From Ecdyonurus torrentis (taxonomy: Eukaryota; Arthropoda; Insecta; Ephemeroptera; Heptageniidae): a stretch of 64,000 nt of DNA. Positions 1 to 26,336 of this stretch are shown here, in pieces. Position numbers and translations under genes: made by a program. Where the stretch lies: NCBI GenBank assembly GCA_949318235.1, contig OX439129.1, positions 28,044,039 through 28,108,038 on the forward strand. The letters are read 5' to 3'. The notes beneath the pieces were generated by a model that was given only the letters and a program-made list of their open reading frames with translations, was not told the origin of the DNA and did no database searches. The first letter of the stretch is position 1. Each line of letters begins with the position of its first letter.

Positions 1-220
1 AGTGATAACAATTTCATGATGTTTGACCGTCCCGAAAAAAAGAAGAAAATTATTGAAATTAACATTGGGCCTTAGGGGCTTAAAATTAAAAAAAAATCAT
101 ATAAAATAAGTTGCACGGTGACCCCCCAAAATTTTTATATTTGAAATTGTCTCAAGCTGAAGTATATTATTGTGCAGAATTTCAGTTATTCTTGACGAGA
201 AAAGTTTGAGTCTAATGGCC
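1..220. repeat. Interspersed repeat, GGTGACCCCCC family
   Basis: This stretch shares blocks around GGTGACCCCCCAAAATTT and AAATTATTGAAATTAACAT with 6475-6760 (inverted) and 39590-39960. The three copies are diverged, and no coding capacity is visible. It looks like an old non-autonomous element fragment of unknown class. Confidence 0.5.
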
Positions 221-244
221 GACGTCGGTCCCCTACTCCCCTAT

Positions 245-407
245 TGACTAATAAAGGAACAACTGTTTTGAAGCCGACTATAAGCAATTTCGATCATATC
301 CGCTTCCGTTTCGAATTAATACGCATGCGTAGTAAGCAGAAACGGAAGCGGATGTGACCGAAATCGCTTATAGTCGGCCTCAAAACCGTTGTTCCTTTAC
401 TAGTCAA
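245..407. repeat. Short palindromic MITE-like element
   Basis: The left arm reads TGACTAATAAAGGAACAAC and the right arm ends in its inverted copy. Both arms continue through AAGCCGACTATAAGC and CCGCTTCCGTTTC, so nearly the whole ~163 bp folds on itself. A palindromic non-autonomous DNA element is the simplest reading. Confidence 0.6.
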
Positions 408-412
408 TATAA

Positions 413-1278
413 GTGTTGATTTTTAATGAAAAATGATTTTTCAGATTTTTCTAGAACGAATTTGCCGAGAAAAAAATTATCGCAAATTTACCCATGTTAA
501 TTTGAATATGCAATCTTCAATAATTTTTTTCTCTATAAATGTCTCGTAAAAATCGTTTAAAAAGTCACATTCATTAAAATTTGATCTATAGAACATGCTA
601 GTATTTTTCGTTTAGAAGTTGATCAAGAAAAATTTTGCATACGGTGAGCTTGAAGTCTTGTATGATTTGCGTGTTAAAGGGGGCGTATCCCAACGACTTT
701 TAATGCTAATTTGCGGGAGATTTGATTTGAGCCGAAACTTTTTGGAGTATAGAGAATTGTTCCTTTGTTAGTTCATTATGAACTTAAAAAGTGATATTAA
801 ATTAAATTTTACGACAAAATCGCTACCCTAAAGTAGTACCTTAAGGTAGTACTTTAGGGTAGCATTTTTGTCGTAAAAACAAATTTTATACCGTTATTTA
901 GCTTTATAATAAACTAAGGAACAATTCTCTAAACTAAAAAAAGTTGTTGCTCAAATCAATTTTCCGCAAATGAGCCTCAAAGTCAGTGTTTTTTTTGGGG
1001 GTTACGCCCCCTTTAGCATGTACAAGATACAAAACTTCAAGCTCAACGTGTGCAAAATTGAATTGATCAACTTCTCAATAAAAAATACTAGCGTGATCTA
1101 CAGATAAACTTTTAATAAATTTGAGATTTAAAACAATTTTTACGAGATTTTTACGGAGAAAAAAATTATTAAAGATTGCATATGCAATTAACATGGGTCA
1201 ACTTGCGATAATTTTTTGCTCGGCCATTACTTTTTAGAAAAATCTGAAAAATCAGTTTTGATTAAAAGTCAACACGAA
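413..1278. repeat. Long foldback element (~865 bp)
   Basis: The arms are inverted copies from GTGTTGATTTTTAATG at the left to ATTAAAAGTCAACAC at the right. The axis lies near 845, where CTACCCTAAAGTAGTACC meets its inverted copy. No ORF is visible. It abuts the smaller palindrome at 245-407, suggesting nested or adjacent insertions. Confidence 0.6.
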
Positions 1279-2150
1279 AAACAAGCTAGTATTTTCTTTA
1301 ACCACTGAAAAAATTTCAAAGTGGGTCAAAATCGGAGCTCAAATATAGATTCATTAGCATTAGGGGGCGGGGCATTTAGCGACACTTTGACGCTCTGTTG
1401 TGACAAGGGTTTTTTAGGTAGAATTTTTTTGATTTCATTTTTGGGTACAGCAGCCTAAACCTAATTCAAAATAATAATAATACACTCATACCCTAAAGTA
1501 GTACTTTAAGAAACTTCTAGGTCACGATTGCCATTTAAATGCATGTTATTTTAAGGCGGTGGGGGGCCGACTTGGACCGGAAATCGCTAAAAGAAAAACT
1601 ATACTGCCCCAATAAGATTTTGTACATTATTTAATTCCAATACAACAAACACTATAATTTTCAAATAAAATCAAGTAAATTTAAAATATAATTTTTTATA
1701 CCAAAAAAAAATTTTAATGATATTTTTAATTGTGAAAAAGTTTCTAATTTGACTAAAATTTCCCGCTCAAGTTTAAATTTCCACATTTACATGTTATCTT
1801 TAAAGTGTAATAACTTAAATATTTGATCGTGTTTTTACATGTTTGACATGACAAAATTTTTAGGTAACATTTCTTCTTTACTTTGTGTTATTATTATTAT
1901 TCACAACCGTCCTAGTTTGCGAGATATCAGTCGGTCACCTACCCCCTTAATGAGGTTTTCAACAATACAGAAATAATTCGGTCAGAATCATGGGTCAGAA
2001 TACTTGGTATATAAGGACTTAATGCAATGTATGTGTGAATATGTACCTAAATGATATGAAATGGTGCAATTTTTTTCATTCCCGTGCAGTATATATGAAT
2101 GTATGTATGTAAGTATATGTATATGTACTACATAAATATACATATGTATG
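1279..2150. other. AT-rich spacer, no gene seen
   Basis: No ORF, RNA gene or clear terminal repeat is visible. A fragment matching the centre of the preceding foldback (CCCTAAAGTAGTACTTTA) recurs near 1491-1510. Confidence 0.4.
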
Positions 2151-2152
2151 TA

Positions 2153-2272
2153 CAGCTCTGGCCAAAAGTTTAAGAACGATTTGTATAGGCAACCCGCAAC
2201 TACGCTATGCTATCTTTATGGGAAAACGCTGCGGCCGCCGCTACCCCGTTCTTTCACTTTTGGCCAGAGCTG
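2153..2272. mobile_element. Tc1-like MITE, CAGCTCTGGCCAAAAGT family, copy 1
   Basis: A 120 bp element has terminal inverted repeats CAGCTCTGGCCAAAAGT and is flanked by TA on both sides, the usual Tc1/mariner target duplication. The centre holds a GC-rich GCGGCCGCCGCT block. Two more copies lie at 57195-57314 and 57317-57436. Confidence 0.75.
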
Positions 2273-2424
2273 TACATGTATTTACCTATTATATTATGCA
2301 TAATTAAGAATTCAAGCAGTTACATATACATACATGTTATACATTACATACAAGATGTATGAATACCTATACATAATATGTAATGTACATGAAATTTACA
2401 TACAAAACATACATACACCGGTAA

Positions 2425-3055
2425 GCATATATATGTACTGTACTGTAAAAAAATTTACTTGCAGCGTTTACATGAGAAAACTTTATAAACATACAAGAGT
2501 GGATGGTGAATGGCTTTGCTCCCACCACCAATTTAAAGAAGAGAGGAGAAATCTTTGTCACCAAGAAACCACGTGGTTTAAGTGACCAATAAGAGTGTGT
2601 TGTCTTCGTTCACCTGAACGTGTGCCGAGCATTAGACAAGCAGGCTGCTTGGTTTGGAGCGATGCACTCTAACCTTGCATCACAAATCACAACACAACAA
2701 AGTTGAGACCAAATATATAACTAAATGCAGTTTATAGAGTATGAACTCTACTATGTGGTGCATTGTTGTGTTGTGATACAAGGTCAGAGTGCATTGCGGC
2801 AAGCCAAGCAGCCGCTCTGCCTTCTTTCCTCCCTATCTGCCTGTCTGATGCTTGCCACACTTTCAGATGAACGAAGACAACAACACCACACTCTTATTGG
2901 TCATTTAAATCACGTGGTTTCTTGGTGACACAGATTTCTCCTTTTTTCTTTAATTTGGTGGTGGGAGCGAAGCCACCCACCACCCACTCTTGCATGTTTC
3001 ATCGGTTTTCCCATATAAACGCTGCAAGTAAATTTTTTTTATGAAAGGGATAGTA
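2425..3055. repeat. Foldback element (~630 bp)
   Basis: Left-arm blocks AATTTACTTGCAGCG, GCTCCCACCACC, CACGTGGTTT and ACCAATAAGAGTGTG all recur inverted in the right arm in mirrored order, around an axis near 2730. The small ORFs here are not conserved between arms and look spurious. Confidence 0.65.
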
Positions 3056-3137
3056 CATAATATGTATGTATGTTGTATGAATTTTGTATCGTGTAAATAT
3101 ACATACATATTTATGATAAAACATCGGGACATATACT

Positions 3138-3251
3138 AGTTCCGAAAAATGCTTCTTCCATTTTCAGCAAAGGTAATTTTACCTTATAGTGATAAGATAA
3201 GAAACTAACCTTTATTGAAAATATGGAAGAAGCAAGTTTTGGAACTAGTAA
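3138..3251. repeat. Short palindromic element
   Basis: ACTAGTTCCGAAAAATGCTT at the left is mirrored by an inverted, slightly diverged copy at the right, enclosing AAGGTAATTTTACCTT. It is a ~114 bp MITE-like hairpin. Confidence 0.5.
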
Positions 3252-3754
3252 ACTCACATGTCTACATATACTTAACAATAACTGATATACATCATATATG
3301 TATGGTATGCATAGCTAAATCCAATCCAAATAAAAAAGCTGCAATACATATATGATTTTCTCATAAGCTTCATCGGGCAGCTTTTTCATTTGGACTCTAT
3401 CCAAATTATATGTGCTATAATTACTTTGTTATTTCATATCTGTAGTTTCGTTTGAGTTTGAAAGTATATAAATACATATATATGTGTGTACAGTACATCT
3501 ATGGTATTGGGTACCTTCTTGTTCAAAGAATTTGCTAACATTGTGAGCGCTATCAATGTACGTATTTTAAATAGCACTTTCTGTGCTCTTGTTTGTGATT
3601 CATTGCTCAGCCTCTGGTAGGTTTATTAACTTAACAAACTTCTATGTGCTCATAGAGACGTGGTTACCTTGGTCACAAAGTTTTGGAACAACATGACAGG
3701 TGCTTGTTGAGAGACCCCCAAATGAAATAATATCCCAATCATGAAGGTGGCCAA

Positions 3755-3985
3755 ATACCATATATGTATGCATATAGATCTTTTAGCGTCAAAATGAAGC
3801 TTCTACATTTTACAAAATTCCAAAGAATGAACGATCTACGCTTTACAAAGTTGCGGTTACCTGGAGCTTCTGCTATATAATGCAGGTGTTAATTCTCCAG
3901 GTAGCCACAAATTTGTAAAGTGTAGATCGGTCATTCTTTGGAAATTTGTAGTGTTGAAACTTCATCTTGACGCCAGATGATCAAT
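3755..3985. repeat. Palindromic element of the CTACACTTTACAAATT family
   Basis: The left arm (TTTTACAAAATTCCAAAGAA, CGATCTACGCTTTACAAA) is mirrored at the right (ATTTGTAAAGTGTAGATCG, TTCTTTGGAAATTT). Terminal sequence resembles the ends of the larger element at 47204-48478. Confidence 0.5.
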
Positions 3986-4477
3986 ATATGGTTCTGTATT
4001 GGCTCCCCCTCTTGGTAGGCACAGTATTTTGTTCGGAGGTCTCTCAACGCTCGCCACCTATTCGTGTTGTTCTGAATTCTTATGACCGAAGTTATCATGT
4101 CCTTGCGACCTGTGGATAGACTTACCAGGGACTGAGCAATAAGCCCTGGCCGAGAGCGCAATAGTGCTATTTAAAATACATCGAACCTTATGGTGGTCTC
4201 AAAACCCAACTGAAGCGCCGTAGCAGGTATCAGAAAAATTTGATACATGCAACATGCACAACATTTTTATACTAGTTCTGACGTCATTCATGCAAATTAC
4301 ACACATTACATTTTTACAGGGTTTTTTTACGCTCTCTTGTGGAGCCACATTTACATTCTGGTAAAAATTATCATTAGTTTTGTAGATCCCATTTTGTGTT
4401 AAAGAATATGTTATTTCATGTTTCCTATGCCTTTAAATGTAAGCTCTTTGCGTAGTGAGTATTATTCACATGACATA

Positions 4478-4600
4478 TCGCCGAGTTAGAGCACAAACAT
4501 TTTGAAATATTTTTGAAATAGAAAGGTTCAAAAAAAAATATAAGATTTTCGACTTTGCTGCTTTTGTAGATACACGGTTTGTGCTTCAACCCGTCTTTAT
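4478..4600. repeat. Hairpin repeat, TTAGAGCACAAAC family copy
   Basis: GTTAGAGCACAAAC at the left and GTTTGTGCTTCAACCC at the right form inverted ends. The same family at 59077-59203 is better preserved. Confidence 0.45.
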
Positions 4601-4608
4601 CTGTCAGT

Positions 4609-4611
<3 letters not shown>

Positions 4612-4680
<69 letters not shown>
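4612..4680. repeat. (CA)n microsatellite
   Basis: About 34 uninterrupted CA units. The HTHT and CVCV reading frames across it are artefacts. Confidence 0.95.
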
Positions 4681-4685
<5 letters not shown>

Positions 4686-4763
4686 CATGTACATGTACAT
4701 AATATTACAATTCATGTTGGTGTCATTTGAAATTCAGTTTAAATCAAGAAGAAGACCTCCAAA

Positions 4764-4805
4764 ATGCTGAAAATAATAAAAGGCGTTGGCAACTCACAAA
4801 TGATG
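4764..4805 (+). CDS. Tentative upstream first exon of acyltransferase copy 1
   Basis: ATG at 4764 opens MLKIIKGVGNSQMM and ends in phase 0 at a possible donor ATG|GTTAGT (4806). Gene 1's first recognised exon begins at 11218, is open in phase 0 upstream of its own ATG, and follows an AG. Joining the two would give a basic leader of mitochondrial type. This is inference: the donor is only moderate and the intron would be 6.4 kb of repeats. Confidence 0.15.
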
Positions 4806-4996
4806 GTTAGTTGTTATATTCCATGTGATATATTATCATGCAGTATGTTGTTTTTGTAGTATATTGGTATGGATTTAATATTATTTTTGGCATGTTTACA
4901 GTTTTGTATGATAAAAACATTATTGCTTTGTGCTCTCTAGGATGAGGCTAAAATCTTTTCTGTGTGTGTTCGGCTTATGTTTAATGTACTGTAATT

Positions 4997-4999
<3 letters not shown>

Positions 5000-5080
<81 letters not shown>

Positions 5081-5096
5081 CTATATATATATATAC
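5000..5096. repeat. (TA)n microsatellite
   Basis: The (TA)n array is interrupted once by GGC near 5079 and runs straight into the left end of the element starting at 5098. Confidence 0.9.
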
Positions 5097-5097
5097 A

Positions 5098-7654
5098 CCC
5101 ACGGGAAAAAATCTGTTCATGTCAGTAAACTTTTTAACTGACATGAACAGATATAGACTAACATTAGCTTTACAGGTTAACTGATACCAGATTACTCTTA
5201 CTGACATTAGCTTATGTAACCTATGATCAGTAAATTTTCAGTTTGATAACTATTTTTAAGTGTTAATGAACTTAACTGAACTAAGATATAGTATCCACTG
5301 ATCACTTAAAATTAACAAATATTGAATGAAATTAGCTTTGCTTATATAAACTTATTTAAGCTGGTTTTTGCTGACCACTTTATATTAAATAATATCGAGT
5401 GTTATTAGTTGAATGATATGATAGCTGAAATTTAATGTTTCGAACTTAACGTTAGCTGACAAGATTTTAACAGTTACTTTTCACTGAGTTTTACTGTTTT
5501 TACCTTTACTGTTGGTAAGTGATTTTCACTGTCAATGAAACTGATGCTAACTGTGTGAAATATTTTTTTACACTTAACCGACAGTAGTTGAATTTAAGTG
5601 ATATCACTTAACTGTGAGAAATTGAAAGTTACTATCCATAGCTTACATAGATCAAGTGATATTAACTGATTTCTACTGTTGAAATAGCTGTTATCAAATT
5701 AATTATTTTAATAATATAGAAAGTGATTATTATAACTGATATCAACTGTTATTTACTGTAAGTTACTGCAAATGCAAAAATATTATTCGCTAAGTTTTAT
5801 TAACTAATTGCAACTGATAGGAACTATTATTTACTAAAAGTTACTGCAGACTGCAATACATATAAAAAAAAAAATTGATACTGAGCTATAGTATATACAC
5901 CTTCATCTATATTTACTCGCATTTATATTGTTGCAATAATTTTTTATATATAATATTATATATAATGTTGTTGGGGGAAAAAAAAAAAGAGTTTAGTATG
6001 CTAATGGATCTTACCGGTGAATTGCGCTAAGCAATCGCAGGTCGGGAAATGGGAAATGCTAATCAAGGATCTTTACATTTCTTTTTGTGGGCAAACGTTT
6101 TTGGCATTTTGTGAGATATGAGGTCACAAAATTTTAAATGATGTATAATAAATTTGATAAATTCATTTAAATAAATTGTAATATGATAATTAATATATAC
6201 GTAAATTAAATAAATATATATGTGCAATTCTCTTGATCGACAGTAATTCTGACCGCAGAATTGTGACTTTGTGACTATAACTGCAAACCTTTTTATTAGG
6301 TACAGTACAGTATATAATTATTACTTTTTGTACTATTGCAAGAATTTTAATATTAATTACACTAAAGTCACGCAGTCCGGAGAAATAAAGAAATATTACA
6401 TTTGTGATCATTATTCATTTAAGGCGGGAAATCAGCTACTACGGGATTTGACTAAAAATTTGTAAAGAATGAAAAATCTGAAATTTTGCATGGTGATACA
6501 TTAGGTCAAGGCAACTTCAAAAATGTAAAAAATTTGGGGGGTCACCATGCTAGATTCTTAATTATGATTTTTTGAAGTTTTGGTCCCATAAGAGCCCATG
6601 TTAATTTCAATAATTATTTTCTTTCTTATCTGATGGTCACGGGTTCTGAAAATTTTATCATAGGTAGCTGTTACTGTGAACTTTCAAATGGCATCATAAA
6701 ATTTAGAAGTTTTCATTTAAGATTTTGAGATACAAGCCATCTATATACAACCCTTAATTAAAAGTTATTCATTACATTATCCCACGAGGAAATAATATCA
6801 GCTCAGGCCAGTTTAGATCAGCAAACATCAGCTAAGATCAGTTGTTTCATCCGTTAACATCAGACTATGCAATATAACACATAGGACAGCTCAATTCAGT
6901 TGATATCAGCTAAGATCAGTTTGTCAATCAGTTAACATCAGCTACCATGCATTATATAAACTAGGACAGCTCAGTTCAGGTATGATAAGCTAACCTCAGC
7001 TTTACCATTCATTGTCATAGGTCAGTTGAGGTCACTCTATTTGCAAAATTTGTGAAATATAAATATTTCATTTCCCGGATTATTTGTCAGCGCCTCGTTA
7101 GCTCAGTTGGTAAAGTAGGTAGGTTAAGATAGGTAGGTAGGTTTAGATTGGTAGGTCCCAGGTTCAAATCCAGGCAGGGTATGTGTAGAGAATGGGAGTG
7201 TAAAAAGTTCTCATATTCTTTTTTTTTTTCTTTTTTACACACAGCTAATATCAGTTGATTACAGTTAAGATTAGTTGTGATATAAGCTGCAACTAGCAAC
7301 CGTCATTGCAACAGTTGCATACAGTTTATTACAGGTATTTACAGCTAATATCAGTAAACAATAAATGGACAATAATATGTTGTCATACTGTAGTTGATAA
7401 CAGCTAGAATCAGTTTGGTACAGCTATGTTCACTTGGGTTATTATTTTTATATTATATAGTATGCTACAGTGAGTGTCAGTTTATTAGCTGTTTTTAACT
7501 TACTGACATTAACTGTAAAAGGTGCCAAAAATTAGCTCAGATCAGTGAGATTCAGTTCAGCTCACATTAGTTCATAACGTCTAATATCAGTTGAAATAAG
7601 TAGGTTAATTTCAGTTAACAAACAGTTAAAAATTAGCTGATTTTTTCCTGTGGG
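5098..7654. mobile_element. Motif-dense TIR element, TAACTGATATCA motif (2.6 kb)
   Basis: Terminal inverted repeats read CCCACGGGAAAAAATC at the left and GATTTTTTCCTGTGGG at the right. The left arm (5100-5870) is packed with variants of AACTGATA/TTAACTGA. The right arm (6790-7640) is packed with the inverted form, TATCAGTT/CAGCTAATATCAG, many per 100 bp. Repeat-family sequence (6475-6760) and a tRNA-like module (7092-7181) sit inside. No transposase is recognisable; the superfamily is unknown, and no target duplication could be assigned because the left flank is (TA)n. Confidence 0.65.
7092..7181 (+). repeat. tRNA-derived module (SINE head or tRNA pseudogene)
   Basis: TTAGCTCAGTTGGT matches the pol III A box and GGTTCAAATCC the B box. 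The T-arm sequence around it pairs with one mismatch. The anticodon region is replaced by repeated GGTAGGTTTAG-type units, and the acceptor stem does not pair, so it is not a functional tRNA. A T-run near 7218 could terminate pol III. Confidence 0.5.
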
Positions 7655-7769
7655 CAGGCCGTCTTCATAAAGTAAAAAAAAAAAAAAAGTTAAAAGGTGA
7701 AAGGTGACGCTACTTGTAGTTTGTAGGTAAGTTGTATGGTGTCAGCTACAATCAACCTAAAGTCAGCTA

Positions 7770-7945
7770 CAGTCAAGTGCTTTGCTTATAGTCAACTTCT
7801 GTCAATAGGGGTGAAATTGAAACTCCAATCATGTGCAAGCTGTCACTTTTCTCTATCTCACTAGACACAGAGCACTTTGAAAGAAGGTATGTTATTGGAT
7901 TTCAATTTCACCCCTGTTGACCGAAGTTTACCCCAAGCAAAACAC
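7770..7945. repeat. Palindromic MITE
   Basis: Left ATAGGGGTGAAATTGAAA is mirrored by TTTCAATTTCACCCCTGT at the right, and outer AAGTGCTTTGC by GCAAAACACTT. Confidence 0.55.
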
Positions 7946-8357
7946 TTTTATAACTGTTGTTTCCTTTTGCAAATTTATAAAAAGCAATAAAGCACTTACC
8001 GTAACACAAATTTGAGGCCATTTCTTTTCACAGCAGCATCTCCTTTCATGGTAACATAGTCAAGAAGGCCAATAGACACTGAATGTTTCATATTGGATAT
8101 GTTGTATGTTTTGCACACTTTAAAGCAAATTGTTGATTTTCAAATTTTGAACTGTACATAGATAACAAAATTTAAATTGTCTTCAAGCCCATTATTTAGT
8201 AGGCTATGACTGTAGTTAAAAGGGGGGGGAGGGGGGGAGGTGGACTCAAATAGCTAGTTTTCTGTGCAAATTTCATAACTAGTCTAACTTTAACTATCAT
8301 CCAGGGGCAGACTGGCACTCAAGGGGCCTTGCTTACTAGGGGTGCCTCTCTCTCTCT

Positions 8358-8398
8358 CTAGGATATATATCTTATATAAATACACACACCCCCACACC

Positions 8399-8472
<74 letters not shown>

Positions 8473-8690
8473 TGTGTGTGTATCTATATAAGATATTGAT
8501 GCTTCCGCTTCAAAAGAGAGAATCTGCACTTTCCACCGTGGAGCATCTGTAATGTTAAGTAAATGGCCGCTAGTCCACGCACTGTGCTGCGTGGAAAGTG
8601 CAGATACTCCACTCGCTGCGCTGGTAGAAAGTACAGATGCTCTCTTTTGACGCAGAAGCATCGATATATATCCTCGAGAGTAGGTAGAGA
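8358..8690. repeat. TIR element enclosing (TA)n/(TG)n
   Basis: Outer ends CTAGGATATATATC and GATATATATCCTCGAG are inverted. Inside are (TA)n, (TG)n and a second inverted pair built on GATGCTTCCGCTTCAAAAGA and AGAAAGTACAGATGCTCTC. It reads as a small nested DNA element expanded by microsatellite. Confidence 0.45.
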
Positions 8691-8800
8691 TTAGAGCACA
8701 TTGAATTGAAAATTAATAAAACAAGAAGATTCTGTAATTTATATATTGTAAATTGAGACGAAAGGGACCTGCGTGAGCTACTTAAAAATGTATGTTAATT
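8685..8800 (-). repeat. 3' fragment of the hammerhead-bearing repeat
   Basis: GGTAGAGATTAGAGCACATT and the following TGAATTGAAAATTAATAAAA block match the tail of the repeats at 13905-14590 and 23493-24185. The ribozyme part is absent here. Another tail fragment lies near 42484-42600. Confidence 0.55.
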
Positions 8801-8918
8801 GGTATTGTAGGTATATAATGAGGGTTAAGTTAGCCTTTTTTTTTTTAAATATCGCACATTAAACTGATCAACTGCAGTCATTAATTAATTATTTAAAAGC
8901 TGATAATGGAAATAATAA

Positions 8919-8949
<31 letters not shown>

Positions 8950-9155
8950 GTGAAATAACACACAAGCATAGCCTACTCCAAATGTAACAAATTAAAAAAA
9001 AAATGATAGTAAAAATATATATATATATACATTAGTTAATAATACCTATATATGTAGCTATAATGCAGTAATAAACACTTAGCCAATCATAGACCATCAA
9101 TGAAAGAAAGACAAAAATCAGGTTGTTACAGGCCTGTCCCCCTCAACAATTGCAA

Positions 9156-9356
9156 ATTATCATGATGCATTTTATGTTAAAGGTGTTTTATTCTTAACTT
9201 TGTTATAACTTTGCGCATCAAATTGTAGAATAGCATTGTTTTAAATGGGAAGAAATATTTTGCTGTCAAAGTTATAACAAATTTAAGAATGTGTGAATGC
9301 ACCATTAGATTATGTAGGCCTAACATAAAATGCAAAAAATAAAATGCATCATAATT
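9156..9356. repeat. Palindromic element
   Basis: ATGATGCATTTTATGTTA at the left is mirrored by TAACATAAAATGC and AAAATGCATCAT at the right; inner arms carry TTCTTAACTTTGTTATAACTT and its inverted form. Confidence 0.5.
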
Positions 9357-9469
9357 AGCTATTGTTGTGGCAGACAGCCCTTTTCAACCCAATATTTGGC
9401 TTTCATTCATTATTCTATGGCTTGCATTCACAATATGGCTCCATGTATTTTTCCGCATTAAGTATTGTT

Positions 9470-10155
9470 CCCATGGAGTGAAAACTAAATGCCGTCGACG
9501 GGTATTGACGGAAACTGACAGTTACGCGAATTTGTTTGTTTCACATGAGATAAAAATTCACCTTACTGCACATGCACGGGAAAACTGACGAATACTGACG
9601 GATCGAGCTGCGCTAATATAAATATATCAAACATATCACCCCTTTCACATGCACTATTGTTGACGGATACTGACGGATGGAGCTGCGCTTATGTAAACAA
9701 ATGCAACCGTTCACATGCACCCGTCGCTGCCTGTCAGTACCCGTCATTTTGACGGATAGCGATGGTTAGAAAAGCTGGGTGTTGCAAGCTTTGTCCATCG
9801 GTATCCATCAGTTTTAAAACCACAATAGATGGTACAGTAGTTCATCTCCTATACTTAGAATGTCAGATCAATGCGCGCCATAATTCCGACTGGGTGAAGC
9901 GGGCTGAAATACACGCGTAACGTTACTTCAGTTACTTTTAGTTCAGCCCGCTTCACCCAGTCGGAATTATGGCGCGTTTTTTGATCTGACATTCCCAGTA
10001 TAGGAGATGAACTACTGTACCATCTACTGTGTTTTAAAACCATGTGAAAGGGTTCGTTTTTTTACATTATAAACAAGTTGCAACAATACTTTTTCAACTT
10101 TGTTTACCTGTCGACGTCCGTCGGCGGGCGTTAATTTTTCACTCCATGTGAATGA
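9470..10155. mobile_element. Foldback element with GACGGATACTGACGG motifs
   Basis: The ends CCATGGAGTGAAAACTAA and TTAATTTTTCACTCCATG are inverted. Subterminal DNA repeats GACGGATACTGACGG-like units and TTCACATGCAC. The centre (about 9820-10035) is a near-perfect palindrome containing AGCGGGCTGAA and TAGGAGATGAACTAC. No protein is recognised. Confidence 0.55.
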
Positions 10156-10280
10156 TACTTTATATGTGTGGCCCATGGATATATAAACAGGATAGGAAGC
10201 TATTGTTGAAAAAAACGATCCCTTAATGATGTAATTCAAATTTTCGCTGCAAAAATGCAAGAATACAAAATTACGTATAA

Positions 10281-10337
10281 AAGTGGCGCTGTAGTCTGTG
10301 TGTGAATTTTAAATTTCACACACAGACTACAGCGCCA
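10281..10337. repeat. Near-perfect short palindrome
   Basis: AAGTGGCGCTGTAGTCTGTG is followed after a few bases by its full inverted copy, giving a ~57 bp cruciform-capable sequence. Confidence 0.7.
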
Positions 10338-10439
10338 CTTACATTTTACATGTTGACTGTTGCGGTGAAAATTTGAACTACATTAACAAGGGTTCGTTTT
10401 TAGTATAGGACAATAACACAGGAGCTCACGACCCTGGTG

Positions 10440-10605
10440 TGGCCCCCCCTTTTTTTTTTTTTACTTTTTTTTTTTAATATTTTGTTATCACACCTCAGTG
10501 TTTTTTACTTAATTAAATATTTCTCCCAAATTTTTAAAATAAATCAAATAAAGCATTGTTGATAAACTTATTATTAATAAAATATATACATAAATATAAA
10601 TATAT

Positions 10606-10672
<67 letters not shown>

Positions 10673-10703
10673 AATATATATAAATATATTAACATATAAA
10701 TAA

Positions 10704-10775
<72 letters not shown>
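10440..10775. repeat. Poly-T, (TA)n and (TG)n tracts
   Basis: Poly-T lies near 10451-10485, (TA)n at 10608-10665 and (TG)n at 10707-10773. No gene is seen between here and the exon at 11218. Confidence 0.9.
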
Positions 10776-10777
<2 letters not shown>

Positions 10778-11217
10778 AATTTATACACAATGTCTAGGCT
10801 CTCTTTTGTACTTGTAGGTATGGTAATAAAATTATTTTCTTTTTCTGCCTTTTTGTATACTATAATATAGTAGATAACTTTTATTATTATTATTATCACT
10901 ACAAATAGTGCAATAGTGCTTTTTTAATTTACCTTTGTGTACTTGCATGTTTTTGCTATATATATTAATTTTACTAAGAATGAAAAGATTGACTCTAAAT
11001 TTACTTTTATATTTTAAATGTTATATCAAGAAATTTCTGATAAGAAATTAGGTTAAGGCTATAGCTTATCTATATTAATATATCATATTTATAATTCTAT
11101 TATATTATACCTTTACATAACATTCATCTTTGCTTACTTTAGTATTGTTAGTATCTATCATACAGTATTTTAAGCTTTATTAGTGTTGTATTTCTATGTC
11201 ATTTCATTTTTAAATAG

Positions 11218-25872
<14,655 letters not shown>

Positions 25873-26295
25873 ATGCTGTTTTGGCATTGGGATAGGATTA
25901 AATTTCACTATTTGGTGCTGGTTGCACTATGATTTGATTTCCTTTTAAATGGCAATGAACAACAATTACATTACCAGCATAGAAAAAATTCAATTTTTTT
26001 GGTAATTGAAAAATAGCTAATTCATAAACTAATGACATTTTTTTAAAGAAAAGGTTGGGACAGAAACGATTTCAAGCAGAAAAATATTAATAAGCAGATA
26101 TTAATATATCAATGAAAAACTGGGGGGGGGGGGGGGGAATGACATTTATCCTATTCTGGGTAAAATATTTGTCTCTAACATGGCTTTACTCTGTAATATC
26201 ACTCATTAACTATACAGACCATTAATGGTGTGATGCATAGCCTATATTTTGTACTGTTTTTATATACTTGATTATACTGTATAATTATATTAATC

Positions 26296-26334
<39 letters not shown>

Positions 26335-26336
<2 letters not shown>

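Noticed and set aside
7092..7181. Functional tRNA gene
   Set aside because: The acceptor stem does not pair and there is no anticodon arm.
5098..7654. CRISPR-like or satellite array
   Set aside because: The repeated units are short, irregularly spaced, degenerate and inverted between arms; there are no constant repeats with unique spacers.
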